Shown here: positions 10,673-22,552 of the stretch, piece by piece | How the letters are laid out: the number at the start of each line of letters is the position of its first letter | Numbering within the stretch: position 1 is the stretch's first letter | Source of the DNA: Arabidopsis thaliana | Taxonomy: Eukaryota > Streptophyta > Magnoliopsida > Brassicales > Brassicaceae | Direction: 5' to 3' | Assembly: GCF_000001735.4 (NCBI RefSeq) | Contig: NC_003070.9 | Coordinates: 4,216,001 to 4,280,000, forward strand | Length of the DNA stretch: 64,000 nt | Position numbers and translations under genes: made by a program | The notes under the pieces: model-generated | The model's database searches: none | What the model saw: the letters and a program-made list of their open reading frames with translations, nothing else | What the model was told of the DNA's origin: nothing

Positions 10673-12917
10673 TTAAGAACATGATTTGATAAGACCAAAG
10701 TTGAATAGATTTCTCCAAACCAAACTTCCAAGTGAAACCAACACTGCTTTGGTTTGTTGTTGTTCTTCTCCATCTCCCTTCTTATGATACATTGTTGGCA
10801 TCTCCTTCACTCTCAAACACTCCAAACCGATTTTCTCCCTAACCGATTCAATCAATTTGAAGTCCGGTTCGTCTCCATTTGCATCAGTTACATAGAATAT
10901 GTTTGTAGCCATGTCGCTACTCGTTGATATCTCTGTTCTTGTAACATTCAGACCGTTTTCTCTGAATGTCCGCGTTACTTCCGCTAGTAAACCTTGTTTG
11001 TCCGGATGCCTCAGCTCTAATCTCACTCCCTGAAGACAAACCAAACCAAAAAAATGTTTAGATTTCCGATTAAACAACAGAAAAATCAATCAATCTCAGT
11101 ATAGTGTTATTATACCTCTAGTGCTCTTCTTTCAACTGCAGCCTCTAAGCATTGAATCACTCGTTGCCTCTCTGCTTCCGAACTTATCGGTGATCCATCC
11201 TTATGCCGGATATAGAATTCCTGAACAGTTTAACCAAACAAAGGAAAGATTCTATTAGCTCAAAATCACAAAAAAACATCAATTCATCAAACGAATTTAC
11301 AAGATCATTTCAAGAAACATACCAAGTGAGCTTGGTCTTCAGCTGTGTTGATAGTAGCATGAAACACAGCATATTCCATATCGGTTAACGTACAAACCAC
11401 ATCGAATAGAAGCTTGGTCCGGTCCCGACAATGAACATTAACGACAGAGTAACCCCTCTCAGCCCAATTCTGAACCGTCACAACCACCATTGGAGATCTC
11501 TCATGTTTCTTAGATCTCCTCTCGTAGTCTCTATCTTCAAACATAAGCTGATGAAGTCTACGTTCGATATGCATCATCGAATCCACAGTAACACAAGTCT
11601 TTGCAGCAGAGTTAACATCGTTATCGCCATTCAAAACGTTCTTTAACCGTCCTTCGATCTTTGATATCCGGTGAGAATCGAGAATCGGAGCTCCTGAGAT
11701 ACAATCTTTGAGATAGATCACAGAAGCAACTCTACCGTTATGTGTCCATAGCTTAGCGTCAACCACATCACAGTTGAGATCAGAGAGAACCGCAAACATC
11801 TCAGATAGTAAACCGATTCGGTCTGTTCCGGTTAACTCCAAAGCTGTTAAACCGTTTACTTCAATGTTTTCTCCATAGTAAACCGTCTCGATCGACTGTG
11901 AAAATCAGAAAAGAAAAAGATTCTATATTTAGAAACTATGTTCTTGAATTGAAACAAATTCATGAATCTTAAAATTACCTGTTCAATGTATCTCAAGACG
12001 CTCTGGTCATTCAATTTGTTTCCGTTTAAGTCAGTGACATGAAAAACTGCAGTAATTAAGAAAACGAATTAGGAAACAAAGTTATATAAATGTAATTAGA
12101 AAGATAATTGAATTTAAATATATTATTACCATCCATGTTCCATGTTCCATCAGAAGAAATGTAAGCTTTTTTAATGGAGAGATTCAAATCTGTGAGAATT
12201 TGTACAGCTTCTAACAATATCCCATTTCTTCTTGAACTATCAACCTGTGAAAGATCCCAGGAAAAATATTAAATTTTTAAATCTTTTGGCTGAAGCTAAT
12301 TAAAATTGAATATATTAAAAACTAACCTTGACGATTGTCGCTGAAGAACAAACACCATTGTCGATAACGACCCTGTAATAATAATGTAGGAAAATTTGCT
12401 TTAGATTTTTCTCTTTTCCGACAAAATAAAATTAAATATCTACAATAATGGGATTTATTTATCAATTAAATGTTAGAGAAGATAAGTCATAATAAGAAAA
12501 ATTCAAGTTGATGAAAAATAAGGCCAAGCAAAGAAATTTGGAAAAATCTTCTTTGAGGAAGACAGAAAGTACAAACTTTTAAATATTTTATATATATATT
12601 TTGGAAAAACAAAAAGTAAATCAAACGATGACCAAAAAAGAAAAGAAAAAAATTTCAAATTTCAAAACTCAATTGTGAACATTTGAAAATGATTTTTTCC
12701 CGGACTGATAAAAATATATTTTCCGGGAGAATTTTCCCACCAGAAAAAAAAACGAGACAAAAAGAAACCTAAAATATAAGTTTTTCAATTTTAAAGCTCT
12801 GTTCTTAAAGAAAAATTTTGTAAAAAAAAAAACAGAGAAGAAGAAGAAAACAAACCTTGGAGTGTTCATCCTAATAACAAGCTTTTCATACTCATCCAAA
12901 TAACCCTTCATCGCCAT
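10673..12917 (-). CDS. ACR8: Four-ACT-domain protein ACR8
   Basis: Seven exons on the minus strand (12917-12856, 12372-12327, 12244-12130, 12046-11979, 11895-11323, 11220-11116, 11029-10673) encode 441 residues. ACT domains can be read as repeated beta-alpha blocks: one near the N-terminus ([20 protein letters not shown]), a second at about 115-200 ([18 protein letters not shown]), a third at about 250-330 ([20 protein letters not shown]) and a last one ([20 protein letters not shown]). Four ACT domains without a catalytic domain define the plant ACR family, thought to sense small ligands such as amino acids, like bacterial GlnD. I recall that ACR8 (At1g12420) was reported to respond to ABA and cold, which would fit the ACGT motifs upstream; that link is inference. 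The second in-frame ATG is two codons later, so the start could shift by two residues. Confidence 0.95.
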
Positions 12918-13079
12918 CTCTGATACAAACTAATACGCCGTCGTTTTCAACCTCTGTTTCTTCTTCTTCTTCTTCTAAAGAATTCCAGCAAAATTAACAC
13001 ATCTAAAATCTCTCTTCACCAGCGTTTCTGTCTAAATGAACGGTGCCGTTTTTATTGGTCTGAGAAACTGTTACTTTTT

Positions 13080-13099
13080 TTCTCTCTCTCTCTCTCTCT
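13080..13099. repeat. CT microsatellite in ACR8 leader/promoter
   Basis: Pure CT run (GA on the transcribed strand) about 165 bp upstream of the ACR8 ATG. Confidence 0.7.
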
Positions 13100-13673
13100 A
13101 GAATGATAGACAAAGCACGCTTTCACATAATCCTTCCATACACTGAGACTCCTTATATTTATATATATAATGGATAAAAATAAAATATTTAAATTAAGTT
13201 GGTAATATATCTCTCCAAATTATATAGAAAAGAAAAGTCACATGGATCACCACGTCTCACGCATGTTACTAATTGCTAAAAGTCTCCTTTAGTTGGACTT
13301 ATAATGTTTCATCCTCTTTTTTTTTTTTTTTTATCTTTAAACCTTAAAAATGCTTCTATAACCATCATTCATTCCCTCTAAAGTTTTAAACCCAACAAAA
13401 CACTAATCCATTTATCTTACTACTATTAATTCTTACCAAATGAGGATTTTTAGTTTTTAGTCAGTCAATCCAAATCTTTTTATTTATGGTACTTTTATAT
13501 ATTCCATTCATATACATATATACTTCTACTTTAACTTATTTGGTTCCAAAACACAGAATAATCGAAATCGAAACCAAATCCCAAAAAAAAAAGGTTAAAT
13601 TAGCTATTAAATATTCCCGGAATTAGTTAGAAATCCCATCATAAGGGAAACCAATAAAAAACCAACCATCCCT

Positions 13674-15145
13674 CCACGTGTCAATGGATCCCTAACTCTG
13701 GTTGTTCAACTGTCCAGCTAGGACGCCACCTGTTCTAGTTCTTCCTTTACTTTGCGTGCATTCCACTCTACCATGATCCTCTCCCGACAATAATCGATCT
13801 AACGGCCAGGGTAGGCCACGTGTCATAATCTTAAAGGTCCCACGTCAAATGATACTCGCTTCATAGCTAAGATGAGAAATTTCTTTTCTAGTTCATCGAT
13901 TCACACACCTCATTACATTGGCGCGTGATCTATACGCGCTTCTTCAAAGTCCGTACTTGTCTCGAAACAAAGTTCCGGTAATAACCTCGTATTTGGTTCG
14001 GTTTCTTTGCTTTATAAGGGTATTTAAGTCTTCTTAGCATTGAGAATCTCGGAATCGAGAGGCGTACTTTATAGTAGAAGAGAAAGATCTTTATGGGACC
14101 TACTTAAAAGCTGGCATGAGAGAGTGTCACTTTAAGCGTGTCGTGAGTGGCAAACTTGTCTTTTCGTCGAGAGAATTTAGGGGTTAATCACGTGGAGACA
14201 TTTAATTGGTGCCGCAAGAAAAAAGTAAATTCGCGCGTGATACTCACGTTGATGAGATGATTTTTCTCGACCTACCCATTACTCTCAATTTACCGAACCT
14301 AGCCTATATACCAATTTTAAAATTGGTTATGAATCTTATGATAATAAAAACTCCTAAAAATGGAATATCATATATCAACTTTATTGGAATTTTTTGATCG
14401 TCCATAAGCGTGATTTTGTTTTAACTTTCCTGTAAAACAGATATATAAGAATCCAAATATCATAAGATTCTTATCTTATTATGTGGATTAGATGCTACTA
14501 CTAGAAGAATTTTTGAGAAGAAACAAGTGTATTACATAAGGATCTAATGAGATCATTCGTATTAAATACGAATATGCCCCACGTATGGGCCACTTTCTTC
14601 CTGAACCATGTCACGTGCAGTTTACATGTCTTAACGATCTTGAATCATGCTCGGTCTTAGATCTTGCCACGTCGACGACACACTTCTCTCTGACTCTGTG
14701 AGTTTTTTAGTTTCATACATCCTTGGACGTGCGTTGCAGTAACCAAAAGCTGCAGAAGCATTTAACTATTCGTCAAGCTTAACGGACAAAGACGATTCTT
14801 CTCCCCTATTTATTAGCTATTAATGCGTAGTTTTTCATTAATGACAATTTGGTGAGTATTAAAATCTGATTTAAGTTTTATAACTCGACAGCCAATAGTA
14901 GTACTGTTGCAAATTAAAAATGTGACAAAAATCGAAATATGTAGGCGGAGAATCTTAGAACAACTACAAAGAGTTATGATCTTTTCCGTGCATCCAAAAT
15001 AAAACATCGAAAATATTTTGGCTCTTTTAAAAATTATTTTGTCTCTTGTTCTGTCTTTCCACGTCGGATTTAGCGGGAAAATGTGAACGATTCTCCGCCG
15101 GAAACGGGAACGGACGGTAATAGGTAACCGGTGGGAGCCACGTCA
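13674..15145. promoter_or_regulatory. Cluster of G-box/ABRE-like ACGT motifs upstream of ACR8
   Basis: CACGTG cores occur at 13674-13682 (CCACGTGTC), 13815-13824 (GCCACGTGTC), 14189-14195 (CACGTGG) and 14612-14617. Further CACGTC-type cores lie at 13841, near 14667, near 15060 and near 15136. These are bZIP/bHLH binding-site consensus sequences, the CCACGTGTC form being the ABA-response element. ACR8 is the nearest promoter, transcribed leftward from about 12,950-13,100. Function is inferred from motif density only. Confidence 0.5.
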
Positions 15146-18121
15146 TATTAAGATCATGACGATGGATTAAGGCAACAGAATCAACCAAAAGAAAACGGGT
15201 CCACGAGGATTTGGTTGGGTCGGTCGGTGTCGTTAATTCTCCGATAAATTCTTATTTTTATGATAATCTTTTTTACGTGACTTTCTTTAAGAATAATTCG
15301 ATTTGTTTTAAAGAAAATATGTGGAGCTTAAAGGGAAAAAAACACAGCCCACAAGAAAAAAAACAGCCTTTGTGTAACTCGTAGGAACAAGACGTTGAAT
15401 GGACAGAAAAATCCCGAGGAGAATTAGCTGACGTAGCTAAGACAGCTCATACATTCTCGTTTCAAAAGCATTGAAAATTCCTTTTTATAGCAAGGATGTT
15501 AACTTTGATTCTAAATACAGTGCAACCTACCCTAACCTAATATCCATTGGGCAATTTCGTAATTGACAATGTAAACCAGAAAAAGAAGTGCTTTTGGCTG
15601 AGACAAAAGTTCGGTTGTTGCTTTTTTGACTGATTAGTGTTTTAGCGCCAAATTTGAATATGTTTTCCCTCTCTTTGATCAAAGAAGTCTAAAATGTTGC
15701 GTTTGGATGATACTTAGGGTTAAGTGCATGCGACATCAGTATATAGATATAGACATATAGTTGTGTTAGCTACATCTCATGTATTGGCAAATATCATATC
15801 AAGATTATGCGCATCAAATTGTAATATACTTGCATGATCTATTAGACTATTAGGATATCTCTGTTCGAGGAGAGTTTGTTTGTCAACTTGTAGCTCCAAT
15901 AATATTGTTAACTACCAAGACAGCTTTTTCATGTCCATAAGCTATTCATATTGTATTGTTCAATCTCATCAATCAGCAATTGTTTTTTTTTGTTTGTAGA
16001 TCATAAATGAGCTCAAATTCCAATTTCGGGAAGATATTCGCACGACCTCAGTATAAATTAGTATATGTATTATACATATTCTAAGATGTTATTAAATCAT
16101 TGTTAGAGATAGTCGGGAAGATCAAATTATATTAAACTTCTACAAAGATCACACCATTACTCTCAAGGGGCATGTTGTTCCTCGGACGTGACAAAAACTT
16201 GAAATATTTCGTATTATTTTAGTGAGAGATATTTTATATGCTGAATAGTTTATTCATTTCGATAGAATGATAGTTGTAAATGGAGATTGATTAGGCATAT
16301 AGCCGATTTATATTTTATAACTGAGATACGAATAAGGCAATGTCGACTCTTCCGTATTACAACTGTCGACAAATTTCCATAGTTTTAGGAGAACTTCGCG
16401 GATCTAAGGATCTTCCCTTAATTTATACTAAGATCTTAGCCGTCCAAAAGAATATTGAAACTACCACACTCTCAAAGTTTGACTATTATTGGATTTTGTC
16501 CGTTGATGACCATGTAAATGTGTCTCTAACATATTCAAACGCTTTTAGACTAATCCAAGTGAGTATTTGTTTAAGACTCAATTCGAAAAGATCAACAAAG
16601 CAAACAATGAAAGAAAAGTTGAGTAGTTCTTCTTGTAGTTGTTAATCGTAGCAGTCCAAAATGTTGAGGATTCCATGATTTCACCTACATATAGATTTTA
16701 ATTATTTCATCAAAAATAAAAATAAAATGAAATGATCCTTTGTAATATTTTTAGTGATGGGTAAATTAATCATTTGTATCTTTAATTTATCTCATAAAAA
16801 TTATGACATATAGTTAAATTGTTGGATTTATCATTCCTCAATATTATAAGTGAATTGTTAGGCCGAATATTATAATGAGTTTATTTATTCATATTGCATT
16901 ACATTTTGTGTTTGGTGATCCCAGTGAGATGTTTGAGGAGTAATGAAGAGGCCATATTTATTATTATTTTATTTTTTTCCATATTTTTTTGTTCAATAAG
17001 AATAGTTTGACTTTTGTTTCATAAAATATGGTGTAGGTTTTGACTTTTGCTAAGAAAAAATATATTTGACTTTTTGCATATACAATATAAAGAAGCAAAC
17101 TTTTTTTTTTTTTATCACAAGTACAGCATGATCTATGTTATGAGTTAGCTGTTGAGTAGTGACGAAGCAGAAGGCTAAAAGCACACACAAGTAATTAGGA
17201 GTGGTACACACCGCTAGTACTCTATCACGCCGCTTCAGAGCTCATGTTTTTTGTATTTTTAAACCATTTATTTTTCTCTATTGCTATTTTTAACTACAAA
17301 GATCGAAAACTACAAATTCGTACTAACCAGTCTATAACAAAAAATTGAATTGAAAATATGTGTACGATTCAATGGATGATCTTTTGCAATTGCACGACTC
17401 TTTTAGTTGCCGCTTCATAAGTAAAATTAGTTTCAGGTTAATAATCCCACGACTTTCTAGTTAATACTTCAAAATTTTTACCAAGTCCTGATTTTTTTTT
17501 TTTTTATAAATATTATTGAAGAGTGTTAATCTGTTCAAGAAATGCCGACATTTTTTAGATTGTGTGTTTAGACTTGTCAAAACCAGCTGCGAGATAAAAT
17601 AAAATAAAATTGAGAGATAATAGAAAATATGAAAATTCTAAATAAATAGAAATAATTCATTAATTTTGATTACTTTAGGAGTTGACAATACACTTTTTTG
17701 TGCAGGCCGATAGTTTCTGTTAGTTTTTGTATACATGCTTGGACTTAGTGTGGATTGAAAGTCAATCTACTTTGTTTTCTCAAGAAACAGAGTTACTCTG
17801 CTTTACGCAAATTAATCTCCCAAAATAAAATAACAAACTATCGAAAAATCACATTCCAACAGTATAGATAATAAAACCCAACATAGAAAATAATTTTATT
17901 TTAATTCAATACTACGTCCTATATACACAAACAAAACCCACCAAAATAATATACACATCCAACCCCAAAAAAAAAAAGAAATGCCAAAGCCACGAAAAAC
18001 CCCACAAACAACCCTAAACATAAGTAAAAACAAAATCATACATATCTTCGTCTCTCTGAATTTTGAATTAACCCTTCTTTATTCCGCAATTCGGTTCGGT
18101 TAAGTTAGGCATTAAACCGGT

Positions 18122-21100
18122 TTACCGGATATCAACACGGAGACGTCTAAGTTCAGTGAGGAAAGTAGGACTTGAAGTGAGAGTTCTATGAGCAAGACTT
18201 CTTATGTCTTCTCTCGAACAATCTCTTGAGATCCTCACCAGCTCCCACATTGCTCCTTCCTTCACCATCTCTTTCGCATTCCCTTCTGCAATACTCAAAA
18301 TTGTGTGTTAGTAGTGTCAATCAGTTTGTACATATGTTTGTACATATAAACACATGCACTTACCATGTTGTGCTAAGTGACAAAGAGCTAATTCAATGTG
18401 TCTCCTTATGGCTGCAGTTTCGGTTTTGGCGTTTTGTACAATCCAGGAGAGTGCACCGTCTTCTATTAATAGTGATTTCCCTCTTTTAGTTCCTGCTAAG
18501 TGATGCATTTAGTCAATCATTCTTAGATAACGATATGTTAAATAAGTTTTTTTTTATACCTTGTGTTGATGCTCTTGACTCGCATTTCGCAAAGTTTGCG
18601 ATCCCGCGAGCAACTTGTGCAAGAACATCAGGATGTCCACATCTGACCATTCCCAACAAAGCTGCAATACCTCCTTCTGATCTTAGTTTTGTCTGCAATT
18701 TATCTGAGTGACGCAGAAAGTCCAATGTATTTCAAGATTTAACCAATATATAGTCTATGAGTTCTTTTTCATTATAAAGTGAAAAAACGAAAAATACCGT
18801 TTCCACATAGATTTGCAATGGCTCCGGCAACCATCCTAAGGGTCTGAGGATCTTCAGCATTGGCTGCTGTTGATGACAATAAACCAATGCCTCCTTGATC
18901 CATGATCAGCTCCTGGTTGGTTTCTGAGAAACAAAAGTAAATATGACTTGGTTTCGTGACCAAAAAATAAATGATCAACTAAAGAATTTAGCCCATGAGA
19001 ACCACAATTATGTACCATTCATTGCAAGATTTGCGATTGCACCAGCAGCAACTCTGTGAATAGTCTCATCTTCTGTATTTTTCAGAAGCATCAACAAGGA
19101 AGTAAGACCACCAGCTTCCACAATTTGCTGCTGATTTGCCTCTGGTATTACATTACAATAAACATTCATAGAAATAATGAGGCCACGAAATGGTTAATGG
19201 TAAGGCAATAAAAAAAAAGTCACAAGAATGAAGATTGCAGAAAGAAAACCTTCGGCAGCCAGATTTGCTACCACTTTGACAGCATGAATCCTCACATCAG
19301 CATCTTCAGCTTCAAGCAGAGACAATATCTTTTGCAACCCCACTTCAAGAGGCAAACGTATGTATAAGGTGTGATATTATATATTTTGCTGTAATGAACC
19401 GACAACAACCAACCGATAACGTCAGAAATTACCTTGTTCAAACAATCTAGCTACAGGAGGTTTCTCAGCATTTCCTGGATCTTGGATTTGAGGAAGTCTT
19501 AACTGAGACATTAAAGAATCTCTAGCACCAGAAGTTTTCTCTGAACCATGTTGCTCAAGGTTTCGTCGAGTCTGCCAAGAATATATAAAGAATGGGTAAA
19601 ACAGGCCAGATATTTGAACTAAGAAAAAGAGAGAACAAGTTTTGATACATGAAAGATGACTGTGTGTTCTTTACCTCGTCAGCAGTAAGACTCAATTGCA
19701 GTAGTTGAGAATGCAATGTCGCTATTTCCCCTTCTAGTTTTTCCTTTTGTTGAGTCTCATTTTCCAACATCTTATGGAGTCTCATGATCTCAGAATTCCC
19801 TGATGCCTAAGTAATTACAGAGTTGAAAATGAATAATCCACAAACAAACCAAAACAAGAAGGATAAAAGCAAGGTTTTCGGGGTATACTTCGACTTTCTT
19901 GAACTCATTGAGTTGATGTTTAAGCCTATTCACTTCCTCTTCAGCCGCCATCTTTGATTGAGCTTCTTTCTGAAGCAACTTTTTCAGTTCAGAGACTTCC
20001 TCTAAGGCTGGGGCTATTGATCTCTGTATAAGAAATATATGTATAAGCCAAGTTTAGTGAGACTATAGCTGCAACGTGAAAAAAATATCATGCACAACGA
20101 GAGACGTTACGTTTCCATTTGATGTGATGTCTAGGCCATTTTTCTCTCCAAGGGCAAGTCTTTCAGCAGCAAGCTTTTTCTGATTCTTTGACCAATTCTC
20201 CTCAAGCTTCTTTATTGATTCCATGTAATCATTCTGATACCTTAGCTTTTCGTCCTACACAAAGATTTGATGAGTGAATCCATAGACCAAAAAGACGTTT
20301 CTATAGCAAAGGTCTCGTTCCATCACGTTACAAAATGAACTCACCTCTAGAGCATTGGCATATCTCTTTTCAGCCTCAGAAATTTGGTTATGCGCCTCTA
20401 CGGTTATTCTTTCGATTTCATCAACGAATGCTTTCTGCTGTCTTTCATTTTCCTCAATTAGATTGTCTAGTTGTACTTCAAGTCTTCTAGACAAGCTTTT
20501 GTAATCAAACTCTTCCTTTATCTTCACCATATTTTCCACTTTCATTGCCTATAAATAACAAAAAAGTTAAACGTTGCAACCAGGAACACAAAAATTCAAC
20601 AGGACTATACTATTATATACCAATTTTAACAAAATAAGTCCAAAGCTACGGGCCTCTTACCCTCTGCCCAAACATTATAGTGCTTGTTGTCTCTCCTCGA
20701 TGTCGTGGTGATGGACCAATTGTAATAACTAAGGAGGTTCTTGCAGTGCCTGTTGAGATAATAGGCCACTTGTCAACATAGTAAACATTGGAATAATCCC
20801 AATAATATTATCATCTAATACTAAGATATACAAATGCCTACACTAAAGCAGATATTAACTTGCCTCCAAATGAATCTCTAAGTAATCTAGTTAGCTTTGA
20901 ATCACGGAATGGAACATGAGAACTATTCTCAGCAAGTGCATTGATGCATTTCCCCAGTGCACTCAGAGAGAGATTGATAGATTTGGCTTCCTCTAGTGTA
21001 TGTCCCTCACTTCCTAGTAAAATATATAAACAAACAAAAGTTCAGATTCAAGAAAAAGATAAATCTCAACACAAAGTTATTCACTACAACTTGAATAACC

Positions 21101-22552
21101 ATCAACTTTGAAGTTCAAGTTGATGGTTATTATCAAAGTGTAGATGAGGAACCTGATTTATTGATACGTTCTGACCCAGCGAGATCCACCACAACTAACT
21201 TTCCTTTCCGGACAACAGGAGGCTTGAGAGACTTAGTCATATGGGAGTTTCCATTACTTTCACTTGACAAACCATCTCTTGTTTTCATAGAGCGCCTAAC
21301 ATTTACCTGCAGTTTAGTTGACTATGAATACACAAGTTTTTTTACTAACAACTCTTCAAGCAAAGTCATGATCAATAGTATTCACCATTAAAATAGCATG
21401 ACTACGGGATGACTCGGTGTTCAATTTGGTATTAGCAGCAAACCGGTGAGCTTCTCCGAGTTGCAGTAGTTCCAAGAAGCTTTGTTGATCCCTAATTTCA
21501 ACCAAAGTGGCACCTGGAAGAGACACATCTCCATTTTTCGGGTCCTCAACTATAGCAATGTTATCATTAGACGGATCAAGAAGGTCTTGTACAGTCTCCA
21601 TATAAAGCTGCAAATAGGAGACAGATATAGAATCCGTCTCCAACGAAACTTCAGCTAAAATATCTTCCATAGCACGGACCATAATTCCACGATCAGCGAC
21701 ATCTTCTTCCCCCAGTTGCCCAAGTGTATATGTCTTACCAGTACCAGTCTGACCATAGGCCATAATTGTTCCATTATAACCATCCAAAACACCCTATACC
21801 AAAAAAGAAAGACTCAAATTCATAGAATGTTTTCAACAACAATAAAAAAAACTGGATACTGATGAAGGTCTAGTACAACTTCTATATACCTCCACAACAG
21901 GTTTAGCCACAACTTCGTAAACTCGCTTCTGAGAAGCATACTCGGTAAGCACTTCATCAAACTCAAATGTATCAGTGTCCCAATTATTTTTCCGGAGTTT
22001 CAACCTCTTAAGCTAAAGAATCAAACAAGAAAGTCACAAAATTGAGCTCTCTCCACATTTCAAAAACCAGACTTTAGTATATAAATAACACTGTACCTCT
22101 GGTTGTAACTCAACACAATCAGCAAAATCTGCATCAGCAATCAATTCTTCACCATTACGTGGCCTTAATCTAACAGCTACTCGAACTCTTCCAGGAACTT
22201 CAAAAAAACAAAATCACAATCAACAACAATAAGAAAACCAATTTATAATCTCAAACACATCAATCATAAAGTTTCTATCTTTGGGGAGAAAAAAACTAAA
22301 CAGTGAAAATTTATAGGTAAAAAAAAAGATGAACAGAGGATTTTTGTTTTTACCACCGGCGTCGCCACCGCCTCCAGACTTAGAGCTACCACCACCAAGT
22401 GCGGCGGGGCTGCTTTTTCTAAGGACTGACTTGGATTTGACAGAAGCTTTCTGGCCACCGGAGGAAGTAGAAGCAGAGGACTGAGTTCTGAGTGAGCTTC
22501 TTTGAGTTCCATTTCTGTAACTGACACCTCCGGTTCCTGAAGTCGTTGACAT
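18122..22552 (-). CDS. ARK3: Armadillo-repeat kinesin ARK3 (plant kinesin-Ub type)
   Basis: About 18 exons read on the minus strand from ATG 22552-22550 to TAA 18124-18122, giving about 920 residues. Order: Ser/Gly-rich basic N-terminus (1-66); kinesin motor opening with [15 protein letters not shown] near residue 67; P-loop GQTGTGKT at 155-162; switch I NTESSRSH; switch II DLAGSE; then [12 protein letters not shown] long coiled coil follows ([20 protein letters not shown] onward, with many E/K/Q heptads). The C-terminus has about five armadillo repeats (for example [20 protein letters not shown], then [14 protein letters not shown]). N-terminal motor plus C-terminal ARM repeats is specific to the plant ARK family, which acts on microtubules in root hairs and at the cell division site. 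I recall ARK3 as At1g12430. First exons: 22552-22354, 22197-22097, 22012-21890, 21793-21386, 21306-21153. Confidence 0.95.
21094..21131. repeat. Intronic hairpin: 15-bp perfect stem, 8-nt loop
   Basis: Within an ARK3 intron of about 138 nt (21015-21152), 21094-21108 and 21117-21131 are exact reverse complements (AATAACCATCAACTT and its partner), separated by eight bases. Both strands of the duplex would fold. The stem lies close to the 5' splice site of the intron on the transcribed strand. Confidence 0.75.

Larger units (their letters stand above)
12918..18121. other. 5.2-kb gene-free region upstream of ACR8
   Basis: Lies between the ACR8 start and the ARK3 stop. It holds the ACR8 leader (CTT and CT repeats at about 12958-12976 and 13080-13099), a dense set of ACGT-core motifs at 13674-15145, then AT-rich sequence to the ARK3 3' end with poly-T/A tracts. 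A 101-codon ATG frame at 16340-16645 (+) has no recognisable domain. No transposon ends or RNA genes were recognised. Confidence 0.55.

Noticed and set aside
16340-16645. 101-codon ATG frame in the ACR8-ARK3 spacer
   Set aside because: No recognisable domain, AT-driven composition and no promoter or intron signals around it. Could be a young small gene, but I have no support for it.
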